From an uncultured Anaerolineaceae bacterium (lineage in GTDB: Bacteria > Chloroflexota > Anaerolineae > Promineifilales > Promineifilaceae): a stretch of DNA of 18,145 bases. Below are positions 1 through 6,966 of the stretch, in pieces. The position numbers and the translations under genes were made by a program. Under the pieces are notes generated by a model. That model was given only the letters and a program-made list of their open reading frames with translations, made no database searches and was not told where the DNA came from. The DNA lies in contig CALBTC010000108.1 of assembly GCA_937967805.1 (NCBI GenBank), positions 1 to 18,145 of the forward strand, written 5' to 3'. Numbering within the stretch: the stretch's first letter is position 1; every line of letters starts with the position of its first letter.

Positions 1-100
1 AGACCATCACCACCGTGGCCCCACGCTGCGCCAGGCCAACGGCCGTTGCCTTGCCGATTCCGGCATTTGCCCCGGTTACAATACAAACTTTTCCCTCCAT
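1..100 (-). CDS. SDR-family oxidoreductase, N-terminal fragment cut by window edge
   Basis: This is the start of a short-chain dehydrogenase/reductase reading leftward out of the window; only about 33 residues are visible. I translated it from the minus strand: the ATG at 98-100 begins MEGKVCIVTGANAGIGKATA. A beta strand is followed by the TGxxxGIG dinucleotide-binding motif of classical Rossmann-fold SDRs, and then by GATVVMV, the second strand. AGGTG lies about 11 nt upstream and may be the ribosome binding site. The catalytic Tyr and Lys and the substrate region are outside the window, so the substrate is unknown. The motif style resembles retinol-dehydrogenase-like SDRs, which is only a loose inference. 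An ACGGCCGT octamer falls inside the gene at 39-46, encoding Thr-Ala-Val. A facing-hairpin repeat separates it from the upstream amidase gene. Confidence 0.85.
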   Translation of the reverse strand, partial: MEGKVCIVTGANAGIGKATAVGLAQRGATVVMV

Positions 101-129
101 AATCAAACGATTCACCTTTAACCATCAAC

Positions 130-198
130 TGTCATTCCCGCGTAGGCGGGAATCCACTCTGATATTGAATCTGGATACCCGCTTTCGCGGGTAAGACA
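130..198. repeat. Facing-hairpin intergenic repeat, copy 1 (69 bp)
   Basis: Two hairpins face each other. The left arm begins TGTCATTCCCGC, with stem GGGAAT closing it. A short spacer follows, and then the right arm runs from TGGATACCCGC to GCGGGTAAGACA. The outer ends (TGTCAT and AAGACA) are imperfect inverted repeats. The same architecture recurs at 13064-13138, and its left half recurs at 16802-16828. It fills the gap between the amidase stop and the SDR start, so it may also act as a terminator or mRNA-stability element. Repeats of the ATTCCC-N-GGGAAT type are widespread in bacteria, for example the dRS3 class in Neisseria. I see no coding capacity. Confidence 0.8.
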
Positions 199-212
199 CC
201 CTTGAAGATTTT

Positions 213-1601
213 CTATGAAATACCCGCCTCCAGCGCCGCCGCTGCATCCAACAAGGCGGCTTCTGCACCGGGAGCACAGGCCAGCATCACACCAGGCACC
301 AGACCTGTTTCCGGGTCCGGGCCCTTCCAGGCGGGCACGGTGATGGCGGGTAGGTTCAGGTAGTTGCAAAAGGTCATGGCTGTAACCGTGCCATTGACGC
401 CGGGACGCAGCGAGGCACGGTTCATCTGGCCATGTTGAGGAGCCAGCACACCAATTGTGGGCAGCAGCAGCACACCGTTGCGCCCCAAAAGCTGGTACAA
501 ATCAGCACGCGCCTGTTCGTACAGGCGCACGATTTCTGCCACCCACCCTTCCCGGCGCGGCTTCATAATGGGCAAGACGGCCATGAGCTGGAAAAGGCCG
601 CTGTAGATGGTGCCCCGGCCAACGGCCTGCTTCAACGTTTCCGTGGCCAGGCTGAATTTTTGGCCGTCGGCGGTGGTGAGCATGTCGTAAAACGGCCGTT
701 CCAGCTCAGCGGCCAGCAGCTGCTGCAAGTTGAGAAAGTGGGTTTTGACGTCGGGAAACGGCCGTTCCCTGGCCACCATCCCGGCAATTTCCAGCACCGT
801 CTGGGCCATCACGTAGGCGGCGTGGATGCAGTCGGCTTTGGCTTCTAATTCAAATTCCGTGGGAACGATGAGATTCAGTCCACGCGGCGTTTGGGCTGCG
901 GGCAGCGGCGTCTCGGCGATAACGTTGTACACCAGCCGGGCATCGCGCACGGAGCGGGTGAGCGGTCCCACACCCATCCAGCTATCCAGGTAAAGTCCCT
1001 GCAAATCGGGCCAGATCGCCTCTTTGCTGACCGCGCCGGAAGCGGGCTTGAAGCCCACAATGCCACAAAACGCAGCCGGAATGCGAATGGAGCCCAGCAG
1101 ATCGGTGCCCACGCCCAGCGCCGTCGAACCGGAAGCGACCAGCGCTCCTTCCCCACCGGAAGAGCCGCCGGGGGTGCGAGATTCATCGAGGGGGTTGTTG
1201 GTACGGCCGTAAATAAAATTCTCCGTCTCGCCCGCCATGGCAAACTCTGGCACGTTGCTGCGCGCCAGCACGATGGCCCCGGCTTTACGTAGTTTGCGCA
1301 CCACCGGGGCATCCTGCTCCCAATGGATCGGCGGCATCCGCTGCGAACCGGCGGTGACGCTGTGGCCGCCGAGGGCAAACGTCTCCTTGACGCTAATCGG
1401 CAGGCCGGAGAGCGGGCCAGGCCGGGGATTCTGCGCTTCGGCCAGCGCTTCGTCTTTGAAGACGTGAACGGCCGCATTCAAGCGTTTATGATTCGCTTCC
1501 AACCGCTGCAAATGCTCCTCGACGATGGAAACGGCCGTGCGCTCTCCACTTTGCATTTGCCGCAGCAGTTCGGTGGCATCTGGTCGGTCTGGTTTATTCA
1601 A
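213..1601 (-). CDS. Amidase signature family hydrolase (FAAH-like spacing)
   Basis: This is a 462-residue amidase-signature enzyme that hydrolyses a C-N amide bond and is probably cytoplasmic, as no signal peptide is visible. The catalytic Ser-cisSer-Lys triad is readable: Lys72 in ISVKET, cis-Ser147 in GGSSGGEGAL, and nucleophile Ser171 in GSIRIPAAF. The spacings (75 and 24 residues) match those I recall for fatty-acid amide hydrolase (Lys142, Ser217, Ser241). That supports a real catalytic enzyme of this family but does not prove a lipid-amide substrate. It is not obviously GatA, because no gatB or gatC is adjacent. The start codon is TTG at 1599-1601, supported by TAGGAG about 7 nt upstream; no ATG lies nearby in frame. 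The gene lies between a lipoprotein gene upstream and an SDR gene downstream, with no overlap. Five ACGGCCGT or near-octamers occur within it, in different frames. Confidence 0.93.
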   Translation of the reverse strand: MNKPDRPDATELLRQMQSGERTAVSIVEEHLQRLEANHKRLNAAVHVFKDEALAEAQNPRPGPLSGLPISVKETFALGGHSVTAGSQRMPPIHWEQDAPVVRKLRKAGAIVLARSNVPEFAMAGETENFIYGRTNNPLDESRTPGGSSGGEGALVASGSTALGVGTDLLGSIRIPAAFCGIVGFKPASGAVSKEAIWPDLQGLYLDSWMGVGPLTRSVRDARLVYNVIAETPLPAAQTPRGLNLIVPTEFELEAKADCIHAAYVMAQTVLEIAGMVARERPFPDVKTHFLNLQQLLAAELERPFYDMLTTADGQKFSLATETLKQAVGRGTIYSGLFQLMAVLPIMKPRREGWVAEIVRLYEQARADLYQLLGRNGVLLLPTIGVLAPQHGQMNRASLRPGVNGTVTAMTFCNYLNLPAITVPAWKGPDPETGLVPGVMLACAPGAEAALLDAAAALEAGIS

Positions 1602-1645
1602 AATTGACTCCTACAAACAAATTAACGCGGAGGCGCGGAGAAAAA

Positions 1646-2155
1646 CTACTGTCCTGCCGCGCTTAAGTCACCCAGGGCCACGTCAATGCGGGAGAGCGTG
1701 AGGTGGGAATCCCAGCGCAGCTTCAGGTTGGCCTGCAAAGCGGCGGCGGGCACGATGAAGACATGGTTTGACGACACGGTTTCACCGCGCTGAACCAACT
1801 CAGGCATCGCTTCCAGCGCGGACGCGAAAGCGACGTTGGTTTGCCATGATTCGTACTCGTTCAAATATTCATCCACAAGGGTAAAGTCGCGGTTGGAGAC
1901 AGGCGATTCGTTCTGATTGGTCACGTTCACGGTCGGCACGACGTACACATAGCCGGAAGCGATGTTGCCGTCGCTGGCGTACACCTCCACATCCGTCACC
2001 TGAATCACCACGCCGCCCAACACCACCGAAGAGTTAAGGACGCCAGTGGCATAGTTGTAGTCGGTGGGCAGCGCTTCCGGCGCGGGCGGCTCTTCGGCAC
2101 AGGCCGCCAAAGTCAGGAGCATCACCGCCAAAAATAGCACACTTCTTAATTTCAC
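1646..2155 (-). CDS. Predicted lipoprotein with DUF4352-like Ig-fold domain
   Basis: This is a 169-residue secreted lipoprotein. Residues 1-18 form a signal peptide (positive MKLR, hydrophobic core) ending in a lipobox LTLAAC, with Cys19 as the lipidation site. The mature part starts with a Pro/Glu-rich tether and then a beta-rich domain. The segment VVPTVNVTNQNESPVSNRDF followed by TLVDEYLNEYES resembles the conserved region of DUF4352/telokin-like extracellular domains, in which a conserved strand precedes a 'DF.L.D..G..Y' motif. That match is from memory and is moderate. The start codon is GTG at 2153-2155, preceded by a very strong AAGGAGGAGA (complement of 2161-2170) about 5-8 nt away. 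It probably sits on the outer face of the cytoplasmic membrane. Ligand and partner are unknown. Confidence 0.85.
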   Translation of the reverse strand: MKLRSVLFLAVMLLTLAACAEEPPAPEALPTDYNYATGVLNSSVVLGGVVIQVTDVEVYASDGNIASGYVYVVPTVNVTNQNESPVSNRDFTLVDEYLNEYESWQTNVAFASALEAMPELVQRGETVSSNHVFIVPAAALQANLKLRWDSHLTLSRIDVALGDLSAAGQ

Positions 2156-2228
2156 CGTTGTCTCCTCCTTGAAGGTTATTGTCTAGTTTGTATTGGGATG
2201 GTGCCAGAATGATACCTTACTTTCATTG

Positions 2229-2363
2229 AATCACGAATGCAGCGATTAGAACGAATTGAGATTGGACCAATTTACTCTGTTAAGTGCGTTGGTATGCTAC
2301 AAATTGGTCCAACCTTGTCTCGAAAAAATTCGTCCCATTCGTCCATTCGTTTTATTCGTGATT
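2229..2363. repeat. Nested palindromic ACGAAT-rich intergenic element
   Basis: The gap downstream of the acyl-CoA dehydrogenase gene holds two nested perfect inverted repeats. The outer pair is AATCACGAAT (2229-2238) with ATTCGTGATT (2354-2363). The inner pair is TTGGACCAATTT (2262-2273) with AAATTGGTCCAA (2301-2312). The hexamer ATTCGT occurs four times near the right end, with an inverted copy on the left. I see no convincing gene in it. It could be a small non-autonomous mobile element or a structured 3' region, and the inner stem could work as a weak terminator for the dehydrogenase transcript. Confidence 0.65.
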
Positions 2364-2369
2364 TGCTTT

Positions 2370-4052
2370 TTATAGATCATCAGCCAGTGCAGCCGCGTCG
2401 GCCGGGTCGATGGCCGCGATTTGGTTAATCGATGTTTCGGCAAAGCGACAGGCGGCGGCACGAGGACGGCCGTCTTCCTCCACATCCAGCGACCATTGGG
2501 CCTGCTCGACCAATCTGGCCAGCGCCAGCGACCGACCCAACGTCAGGGCAAAGCGGCGCGCGCCGGCTTCCAGGACATCCCGGTCGGCCAGGTTATTTTG
2601 CAGCCAGTTCATCGCCTGGGCCACGGCCGTTTTGGCTACATCACCGGCTGCTTTGAGACGGCCATCCGTCGCCGCGTTGACACATCGCTCTACCTCTTTG
2701 GCCAGCGCCAGCAGCGGCTCGGCGGAGCGGCCCAGCGCCCGCAGGGCGTCCAGCGAGAGCACGTTGGTGGTGCCTTCCCAGATGGGCAGCACCTGGCTGT
2801 CGCGCAGCAGCACGGGCAGGCCGGTATCTTCCACGTAGCCGGCACCGCCAAACGCCTCCAGCACCTCGCTGGTAACCGCCACCGCCTGCTTGCCGGTGGT
2901 CAACTTGGCCAGCGAGGTGAGCAGCCGCAGCAGATGGGCTTCTTCTTCGCCGATGTCGCCCGCTTCATCTTTGCCAATTAGCTCCACCAGAAAAAAGGTG
3001 AGGTGAAAGGCGGCTTCCGTTTCGGCCTGCATCCAGGCCAGCGTGTCCAGATGCAGCGGCTTTTGGGCCAACGGCGCGCCAAAAGCGACGCGCTTGCGGG
3101 CGTAGCTGCGGGCCAGGGCCATGCCGCGCCGCATGAACGCCGCGGCCGAAATGCTGTTCCAGGTGCGCGTCAGGTGCAGCATGGGCACGATGTTGCGCAC
3201 GCCGTTGTTAAGGCCCATGACGGGAACGGCCGTTGTGCCGCGCAGCATCAATTCGGCCGTGGGCACCTTACGCGTGCCCAGCTTGTCCTTTAGCCGCAGC
3301 AGTTCAATGTTTTGCAATTGACCATCTTCTGCCTGGGTTTCCAGGTAAAACAGCGCCAGCCCCTTGCCACCGGGCGGATTACCTTCCGGGCGGGCCAGGG
3401 TCAGTGTCATTTGCGAGGTGGCGGCAGAGGTGAACCATTTACGGCCGTACAGCAGCCACTCCTCTTTTTCATTCAGCCTGGCAATCGTTTCAGATAAGCC
3501 CACATCTGAACCGCCGGTTGATTCGGTCATCCATTGGCCGCTGGTCCAAAAGGTGGCCGGGTCGCGGCTGGTCAGGTGGGGCACAGCGGCGTCGATCAGC
3601 TCCTGGTTGCCGGAGATGAGCAGGGTGCGGGCAGCCCCATCGGTCATGGCCAGGGGGCAGGTGTAAACGTCGGTAGAGGGGTGGAAAAGGTAGGCCAGGG
3701 AAAATTGGAAGATGCGGTCAAAACGGCCGTAGTTCCCCTCGTACGCCGCTGCCACCACGCCATGTTCTGCAGCCAGCTTTTCCGCCCTCTGCCACAATGG
3801 CGACAGCTCAATCTGGTCAATGCGGTTGCCCCACGGGTCCCATTGCGTCAGGACGGGCTCATTGAGCCGGTCGTCCAACTGCAATTGGTACAGTTCACCT
3901 CCGGCCAGCCGGCCCATCTCGCGCAGCGGCGGTTCCACCTCTGCCAGCACGTCCGGCGGCAATACCCGCCGCAAATAAGATCGCAGCACGCGATCATCTT
4001 CAAACTGATTGCCTAAAGTAGGCGGCGATTGATTGAAGGGTTGAAGATTCAT
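2370..4052 (-). CDS. AidB-like acyl-CoA dehydrogenase
   Basis: This is a 560-residue flavoenzyme of the acyl-CoA dehydrogenase superfamily. These enzymes form the alpha-beta double bond of an acyl-CoA and pass electrons to an electron-transfer flavoprotein. The FAD/substrate motif is MTESTGGSDVG (175-185), close to the MTE.QGGSDV seen in AidB. YARKRVAFG (317-325) and FGGAGYVEDTGLPVLLRDS (401-419) are typical of the C-terminal helical domain. PIWEGTTNVLSLD carries Glu426 at the position of the catalytic base in medium-chain acyl-CoA dehydrogenase. The length and C-terminal extension fit the AidB/ACAD11-like branch rather than the ~380-residue classical enzymes. The E. coli member is linked to alkylation stress, but a role in fatty-acid or xenobiotic acyl-CoA oxidation is as likely here. 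The start ATG at 4050-4052 has AAGGTG just upstream. No ETF genes are visible nearby. Confidence 0.92.
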   Translation of the reverse strand: MNLQPFNQSPPTLGNQFEDDRVLRSYLRRVLPPDVLAEVEPPLREMGRLAGGELYQLQLDDRLNEPVLTQWDPWGNRIDQIELSPLWQRAEKLAAEHGVVAAAYEGNYGRFDRIFQFSLAYLFHPSTDVYTCPLAMTDGAARTLLISGNQELIDAAVPHLTSRDPATFWTSGQWMTESTGGSDVGLSETIARLNEKEEWLLYGRKWFTSAATSQMTLTLARPEGNPPGGKGLALFYLETQAEDGQLQNIELLRLKDKLGTRKVPTAELMLRGTTAVPVMGLNNGVRNIVPMLHLTRTWNSISAAAFMRRGMALARSYARKRVAFGAPLAQKPLHLDTLAWMQAETEAAFHLTFFLVELIGKDEAGDIGEEEAHLLRLLTSLAKLTTGKQAVAVTSEVLEAFGGAGYVEDTGLPVLLRDSQVLPIWEGTTNVLSLDALRALGRSAEPLLALAKEVERCVNAATDGRLKAAGDVAKTAVAQAMNWLQNNLADRDVLEAGARRFALTLGRSLALARLVEQAQWSLDVEEDGRPRAAACRFAETSINQIAAIDPADAAALADDL

Positions 4053-4340
4053 TTTTCACCTTAACTTTTTGCCAAAACATGATGCTCATTATTTCACTAT
4101 TTCATCGAAAAGAACCGCATCCATTATACCCTGTCCACAGCTTGATAAGGTCATTTGTAATGCTAGGTGTAAGCACCGCCTGATAGAGTGTTGGTAAAGT
4201 TGTCTTTGTCAGCGTTTATCGGTTGCAAATATCCCATTTCGCTTCCAAATGAATAAAAAAACGGTCTTTAAGTTAAGGAGGTGCCTATAGTTTTTCCCTT
4301 TCTTTTAGGTTTGTCTTTTATGTCGTGCCACGGAGGAAAA

Positions 4341-5384
4341 ATGAAAAGTAAACTTGTGTTCCTACTAATTAGCTGTCTTACTGCTTTGCTGGCTGCAGCA
4401 AGCTTCGCCAGCGCAGCACCCCCGTCCAAAATAGATGTTTGTCATAGAGAAGGCAATGGCTCTTATCACCTCATCAACATTAGTGAACGCGCGTTGTCTG
4501 CCCATCTGGGTCACGGTGATGGCCAACCTGGTGATCCCGTACCGGGAATGGCCGGCAAAGTGTTTGCTGAAGATTGCAGTGTGGTTGATGCTGCGCCTGA
4601 CATTATTTACGATTCGATCCCTGCAACTTATCCGGGTAGCTTCCCAAGCCTGGGTTATGAAGCCACATCCACCGATGAATTTGGCGACCACATCATGTTT
4701 GCCGGAAGTTCTCGCGACCTGCACTCTGTTGAACTAAGCCTGACCAACTGGGCTTGTGAAAATGACTATGACTTTGTTGGCGGCGTTTGGGTCCCAAACC
4801 GGGATGGTTATGCTGGCGAAGCCTGTATGACCACCCCTGGCAGCTCATTTTCACATCCTGTCACCTTGAATATTTACGAGGTAGATAACAGCGGGGTGGA
4901 TCCGGCCGTTGGCAGCCTCATCGCCTCGGTAACAGAGAGTTTCGACATACCGTTCCGTCCCTCCTGGGATTCCGTGAACTGCACGGCCTCAGGCCAAACA
5001 CCCGCAACAGATATTCCCTTTGGTGGCACATGGTTCGATCCTGTCTTAGGCGCCTGCGTTCACGGGTATGCATTCAATATCACATTTGACTTCACTTCCC
5101 TGAGCGTTACCTTACCAGAAGAAGTTATCTTTGGCGTTGCTTACAATACGGCCAATCATGGCGTTGCGCCTTTTGGCACACCAGGACCGTACAGCTCGCT
5201 CAACGTTAGCGTAACGGTTGATGCACCAACAGTGGGCATAAATGTTGAAGCGGACACTGTATTCTGGGACACCAGTTTCGCCGGTTTTTACTGCGATGGC
5301 GGGGCTGCCGGTACAGATACGTTTCGTCGTGATGCCGGCTGCTGGGGCACCTACACGCCTGTCGTTCGGTTTAATGCAAATTAA
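4341..5384 (+). CDS. Secreted protein with N-terminal Cys/His (CH...AHLxHGD...C) motif, function unknown
   Basis: This is a 347-residue predicted extracellular protein. I chose the ATG at 4341 because GGAGGAAAA sits directly upstream and a classical signal peptide follows (MKSK, hydrophobic core, SFASA, predicted cut near residue 25). The frame opens earlier at a GTG at 4281, but that would bury the signal peptide. Right after cleavage is DVCHREGNGSYHLINIS, then AHLGHGD, then EDC (Cys34, His35, His43, His55, His58, Asp60, Cys79). I recall this arrangement from many unrelated bacterial secreted proteins, but I cannot name an established domain. It could bind metal or form a disulfide-capped module. 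The remaining ~260 residues are beta-rich with six more cysteines and no C-terminal anchor. It is one of two plus-strand genes, lies in lower-GC DNA, contains none of the ACGGCCGT octamers, and ends at a strong terminator. Confidence 0.85.
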   Translation: MKSKLVFLLISCLTALLAAASFASAAPPSKIDVCHREGNGSYHLINISERALSAHLGHGDGQPGDPVPGMAGKVFAEDCSVVDAAPDIIYDSIPATYPGSFPSLGYEATSTDEFGDHIMFAGSSRDLHSVELSLTNWACENDYDFVGGVWVPNRDGYAGEACMTTPGSSFSHPVTLNIYEVDNSGVDPAVGSLIASVTESFDIPFRPSWDSVNCTASGQTPATDIPFGGTWFDPVLGACVHGYAFNITFDFTSLSVTLPEEVIFGVAYNTANHGVAPFGTPGPYSSLNVSVTVDAPTVGINVEADTVFWDTSFAGFYCDGGAAGTDTFRRDAGCWGTYTPVVRFNAN

Positions 5385-5420
5385 CGCATTCACGTCAACG
5401 TTGTCCAAATAATTTTACGT

Positions 5421-5455
5421 CGGGAGATCTGAGAAATTGGGTCTCCCGTTTTTAT
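5421..5455 (+). terminator. Intrinsic terminator of the secreted-protein gene
   Basis: A 7-bp stem CGGGAGA (5421-5427) with TCTCCCG (5442-5448) encloses a 14-nt loop and is followed at once by TTTTTATTT. It lies 37 nt after the stop codon of the plus-strand secreted-protein gene. This is the standard rho-independent layout. Confidence 0.85.
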
Positions 5456-5596
5456 TTGAACGAATTATGGGAACATCCCGTCTAGAGGTGTAACCCGTAA
5501 CTTTGCGACAATCCGGGGTTTTATTGGATGGGAGCCATTTTTAATCACTCAACGAAGCACCATTGCACCCATTGATCGCTCATTTAGGAGGTTGTC

Positions 5597-5860
5597 ATGG
5601 ATTTGGTAAGCATTTTGTTGTGGATTGTTCTAGGTGGCGTGGCCGGCTGGATTGCCAGCATCATTATGAAGAAAAATGCACAGATGGGGATGGTGGCCAA
5701 TATTGTGGTCGGCATTGTCGGCGCCCTTATAGGCGGGTTTGTCGTTGGCCTGATAGGGCTTGCTCCGGCAACAGGTTTCAACTTCTACAGCTTGCTCGTT
5801 GCCATTTTGGGCGCTGTTATCTTGCTGGCAATTGTTGGAATGCTGCGCCGGGCAGCGTAA
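5597..5860 (+). CDS. GlsB/YeaQ/YmgE-family small membrane protein
   Basis: This is an 87-residue integral membrane protein of the GlsB/YeaQ/YmgE (transglycosylase-associated) family, often linked to general stress responses; the biochemical role is not settled. Three hydrophobic segments are visible: residues about 4-22, 31-55 (glycine-rich, IVVGIVGALIGGFVVGLIG) and 65-83. The short cytoplasmic MKKNAQMG turn after segment 1 and the GxxxG spacing are typical, and the length fits the family norm of 80-90. The start ATG at 5597 has AGGAGG about 5 nt upstream, a strong site. It is monocistronic, bounded by the terminator at 5421-5455 and by its own terminator at 5904-5940. Like its plus-strand neighbour it carries no ACGGCCGT octamer. 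Confidence 0.9.
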   Translation: MDLVSILLWIVLGGVAGWIASIIMKKNAQMGMVANIVVGIVGALIGGFVVGLIGLAPATGFNFYSLLVAILGAVILLAIVGMLRRAA

Positions 5861-5903
5861 CCGGCGCGACAGATTTAGTTGTTGACAATTGAATGATGAA
5901 TGC

Positions 5904-5940
5904 AAAACGGCTGGCGTGAAGGTGTGCGCCAGCCGTTTTT
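5904..5940. terminator. Bidirectional intrinsic terminator between convergent genes
   Basis: A perfect 13-bp stem AAAACGGCTGGCG (5904-5916) with CGCCAGCCGTTTT (5927-5939) has a 10-nt loop. It ends in T on the plus strand and, because of the A run on the left, in U on the minus-strand transcript as well. It lies between the plus-strand GlsB-like gene and the minus-strand gene ending at 5962, so it can serve both. Confidence 0.9.
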
Positions 5941-5961
5941 AATAAATTAGAAAATTTTGAG

Positions 5962-6228
5962 TTATTTTTTGTTGCGAAAGATGCGCTTTAAGGCCAAACG
6001 CGTTTCCGGGAACAAGACGTAGAAAACCGCCACCACAGCACCACCGTATGCGGCCGTTGCCAAAAGGCAGATAGCTAATTTTGCCCCCACCCCATCGTAG
6101 GCGCTAAGCCCCCAGCGAAGAATGGCGCTGCTGGTCATTGTACCTAACATCGCTGAAAGGAAAACGGCCGTTAGCCACAACGTTTCTTCTGCTGACAAAT
6201 TTTCTAACCAGTGCTGCCACTTTTTCAT
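5962..6228 (-). CDS. Small two-TM membrane protein, function unknown
   Basis: This is an 88-residue hypothetical protein. A short charged amphipathic N-terminus (MKKWQHWLENLSAEE) is followed by a membrane segment at about 17-38 and another at about 49-73. A basic tail (LKRIFRNKK) suggests the C-terminus is cytoplasmic. I recognise no family. The start ATG at 6226-6228 has a GAGGA at a rather long distance upstream (about 11-12 nt). The gene converges on the GlsB-like gene and shares its bidirectional terminator. An ACGGCCGT octamer at 6164-6171 falls inside it. Confidence 0.75.
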   Translation of the reverse strand: MKKWQHWLENLSAEETLWLTAVFLSAMLGTMTSSAILRWGLSAYDGVGAKLAICLLATAAYGGAVVAVFYVLFPETRLALKRIFRNKK

Positions 6229-6416
6229 GATGTTTATGTTCCTCTACAATAGTTGCTACTTTTTCCAACGGCTTTGGTGGATAAAACAAATAGCCAGCCA
6301 AATGACTTACAAAAAATACAAGACGATCCTAACAAACAATCCTGCGATGGTTTAATGGGAAAACCCTCTTAATAGTCGCCATCTTTAGCAAAAATGCAGG
6401 GGAAATTAATCCTATC

Positions 6417-6818
6417 CTAATTCACCGGCTCCCGCTCAGCCCAGTTTATGTAAAGCAAAACCAGAACCGTGAAAACATTAAAAATGGCGCCAAAGATGAA
6501 CCAGAGTACAGCGCTGCGTCGCGTGGTTTGAGCCCACAGCGCACAAAAACCAGCGTACAGAAAAATTACCAGTCCGCTGGATGCCAGACCGCCCATATCT
6601 CTTTCCAAATCATCAACTCTTTGGCTCAAATCGTTATTAGTCGTGTTTCGCAAATCGGCCACTTCCCGCTCAAGCTGCCCAACCCGTTGTTCCAAATCAG
6701 CTAGATCCGGTTCGGATTGCTGGGCCAAAGCCGGAAATTGGGTCAAAACGAAGAGTAAGCTTATTCCAAGCAAGAGCAACCCGGCGTAAAACCAATTAAA
6801 ACGATTCGTTTGATTCAC
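6417..6818 (-). CDS. Membrane protein with signal-like TM, coiled coil and two C-terminal TMs
   Basis: This is a 133-residue hypothetical protein. Residues 10-32 are a hydrophobic segment ending in ALAQQ, either a cleavable signal or an anchor. Residues 37-77 form a heptad-patterned coiled coil (LEQRVGQLEREVADLR, then LSQRVDDLERDMGGL). Two further membrane segments follow at about 80-97 and 102-126. This suggests an oligomeric membrane protein with an outward coiled coil; no function can be assigned. The start codon is GTG at 6816-6818, supported by AAAGGAG 7 nt upstream; no ATG lies at the same position. A possible promoter lies upstream at 6855-6883. The next gene downstream (5962-6228) is 188 nt away. 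Confidence 0.8.
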   Translation of the reverse strand: MNQTNRFNWFYAGLLLLGISLLFVLTQFPALAQQSEPDLADLEQRVGQLEREVADLRNTTNNDLSQRVDDLERDMGGLASSGLVIFLYAGFCALWAQTTRRSAVLWFIFGAIFNVFTVLVLLYINWAEREPVN

Positions 6819-6854
6819 TTTTAAACTCCTTTGGTGAATAATCTGTTTCGTTCT

Positions 6855-6883
6855 ATCTTAGTCAGTTTTGACCATATGTAAAA
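6855..6883 (-). promoter_or_regulatory. Candidate sigma70-type promoter for the coiled-coil membrane protein
   Basis: Read on the minus strand, TTTACA (6878-6883) and TAAGAT (6855-6860) are separated by exactly 17 nt and lie about 37 nt ahead of the GTG start. The -35 box matches TTGACA at 5 of 6 positions and the -10 box is weaker. It is supported by pattern only. Confidence 0.35.
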
Positions 6884-6904
6884 AGTGTTTTCGGTTAGAA
6901 AAGC

Positions 6905-6937
6905 AAAAACGGCCGTTCCCACCTGGAAAACGGCCGT
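6905..6937 (-). terminator. Terminator-like hairpin built from two ACGGCCGT octamers
   Basis: Two octamers (6909-6916 and 6930-6937) can pair with each other, with flanking A/T extending the stem to about 9 bp. In the minus-strand transcript the hairpin is followed by UUUUUGCUUUU. It lies 30 nt past the stop of the gene at 6967-7416, the right place for a rho-independent terminator. Confidence 0.65.
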
Positions 6938-6966
6938 CTCTATTACCTCTTCTCTACCTGCAAAAG

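Noticed and set aside
875..1477. 200-residue minus-strand frame inside the amidase gene
   Set aside because: It is a shifted frame of the amidase, rich in Arg/Pro/Ser, with no independent support.
1621..1645. ACGCGGAGGCGCGGAG tract and the CCACAGAG at the window end
   Set aside because: They resemble remnants of short degenerate intergenic repeats common in environmental genomes, but each is too short to call.
2321..2363. Four ATTCGT copies as a possible CRISPR-like array
   Set aside because: The units are only six bases, irregularly spaced and without spacers of constant size; no cas genes are present.
4053..4280. Promoters in the divergent gap between the acyl-CoA dehydrogenase and the secreted protein
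   Set aside because: A promoter must exist here, but I found no -35/-10 pair with proper spacing that stands out from the AT-rich background.
4281..4340. Upstream GTG start of the secreted Cys/His protein
   Set aside because: It would place 20 residues ahead of a normal signal peptide; the ATG at 4341 has a better ribosome site.
5883..5888. TTGACA resembling a -35 box
   Set aside because: It lies between a stop codon and a terminator with no gene downstream on the plus strand and no matching -10 box.
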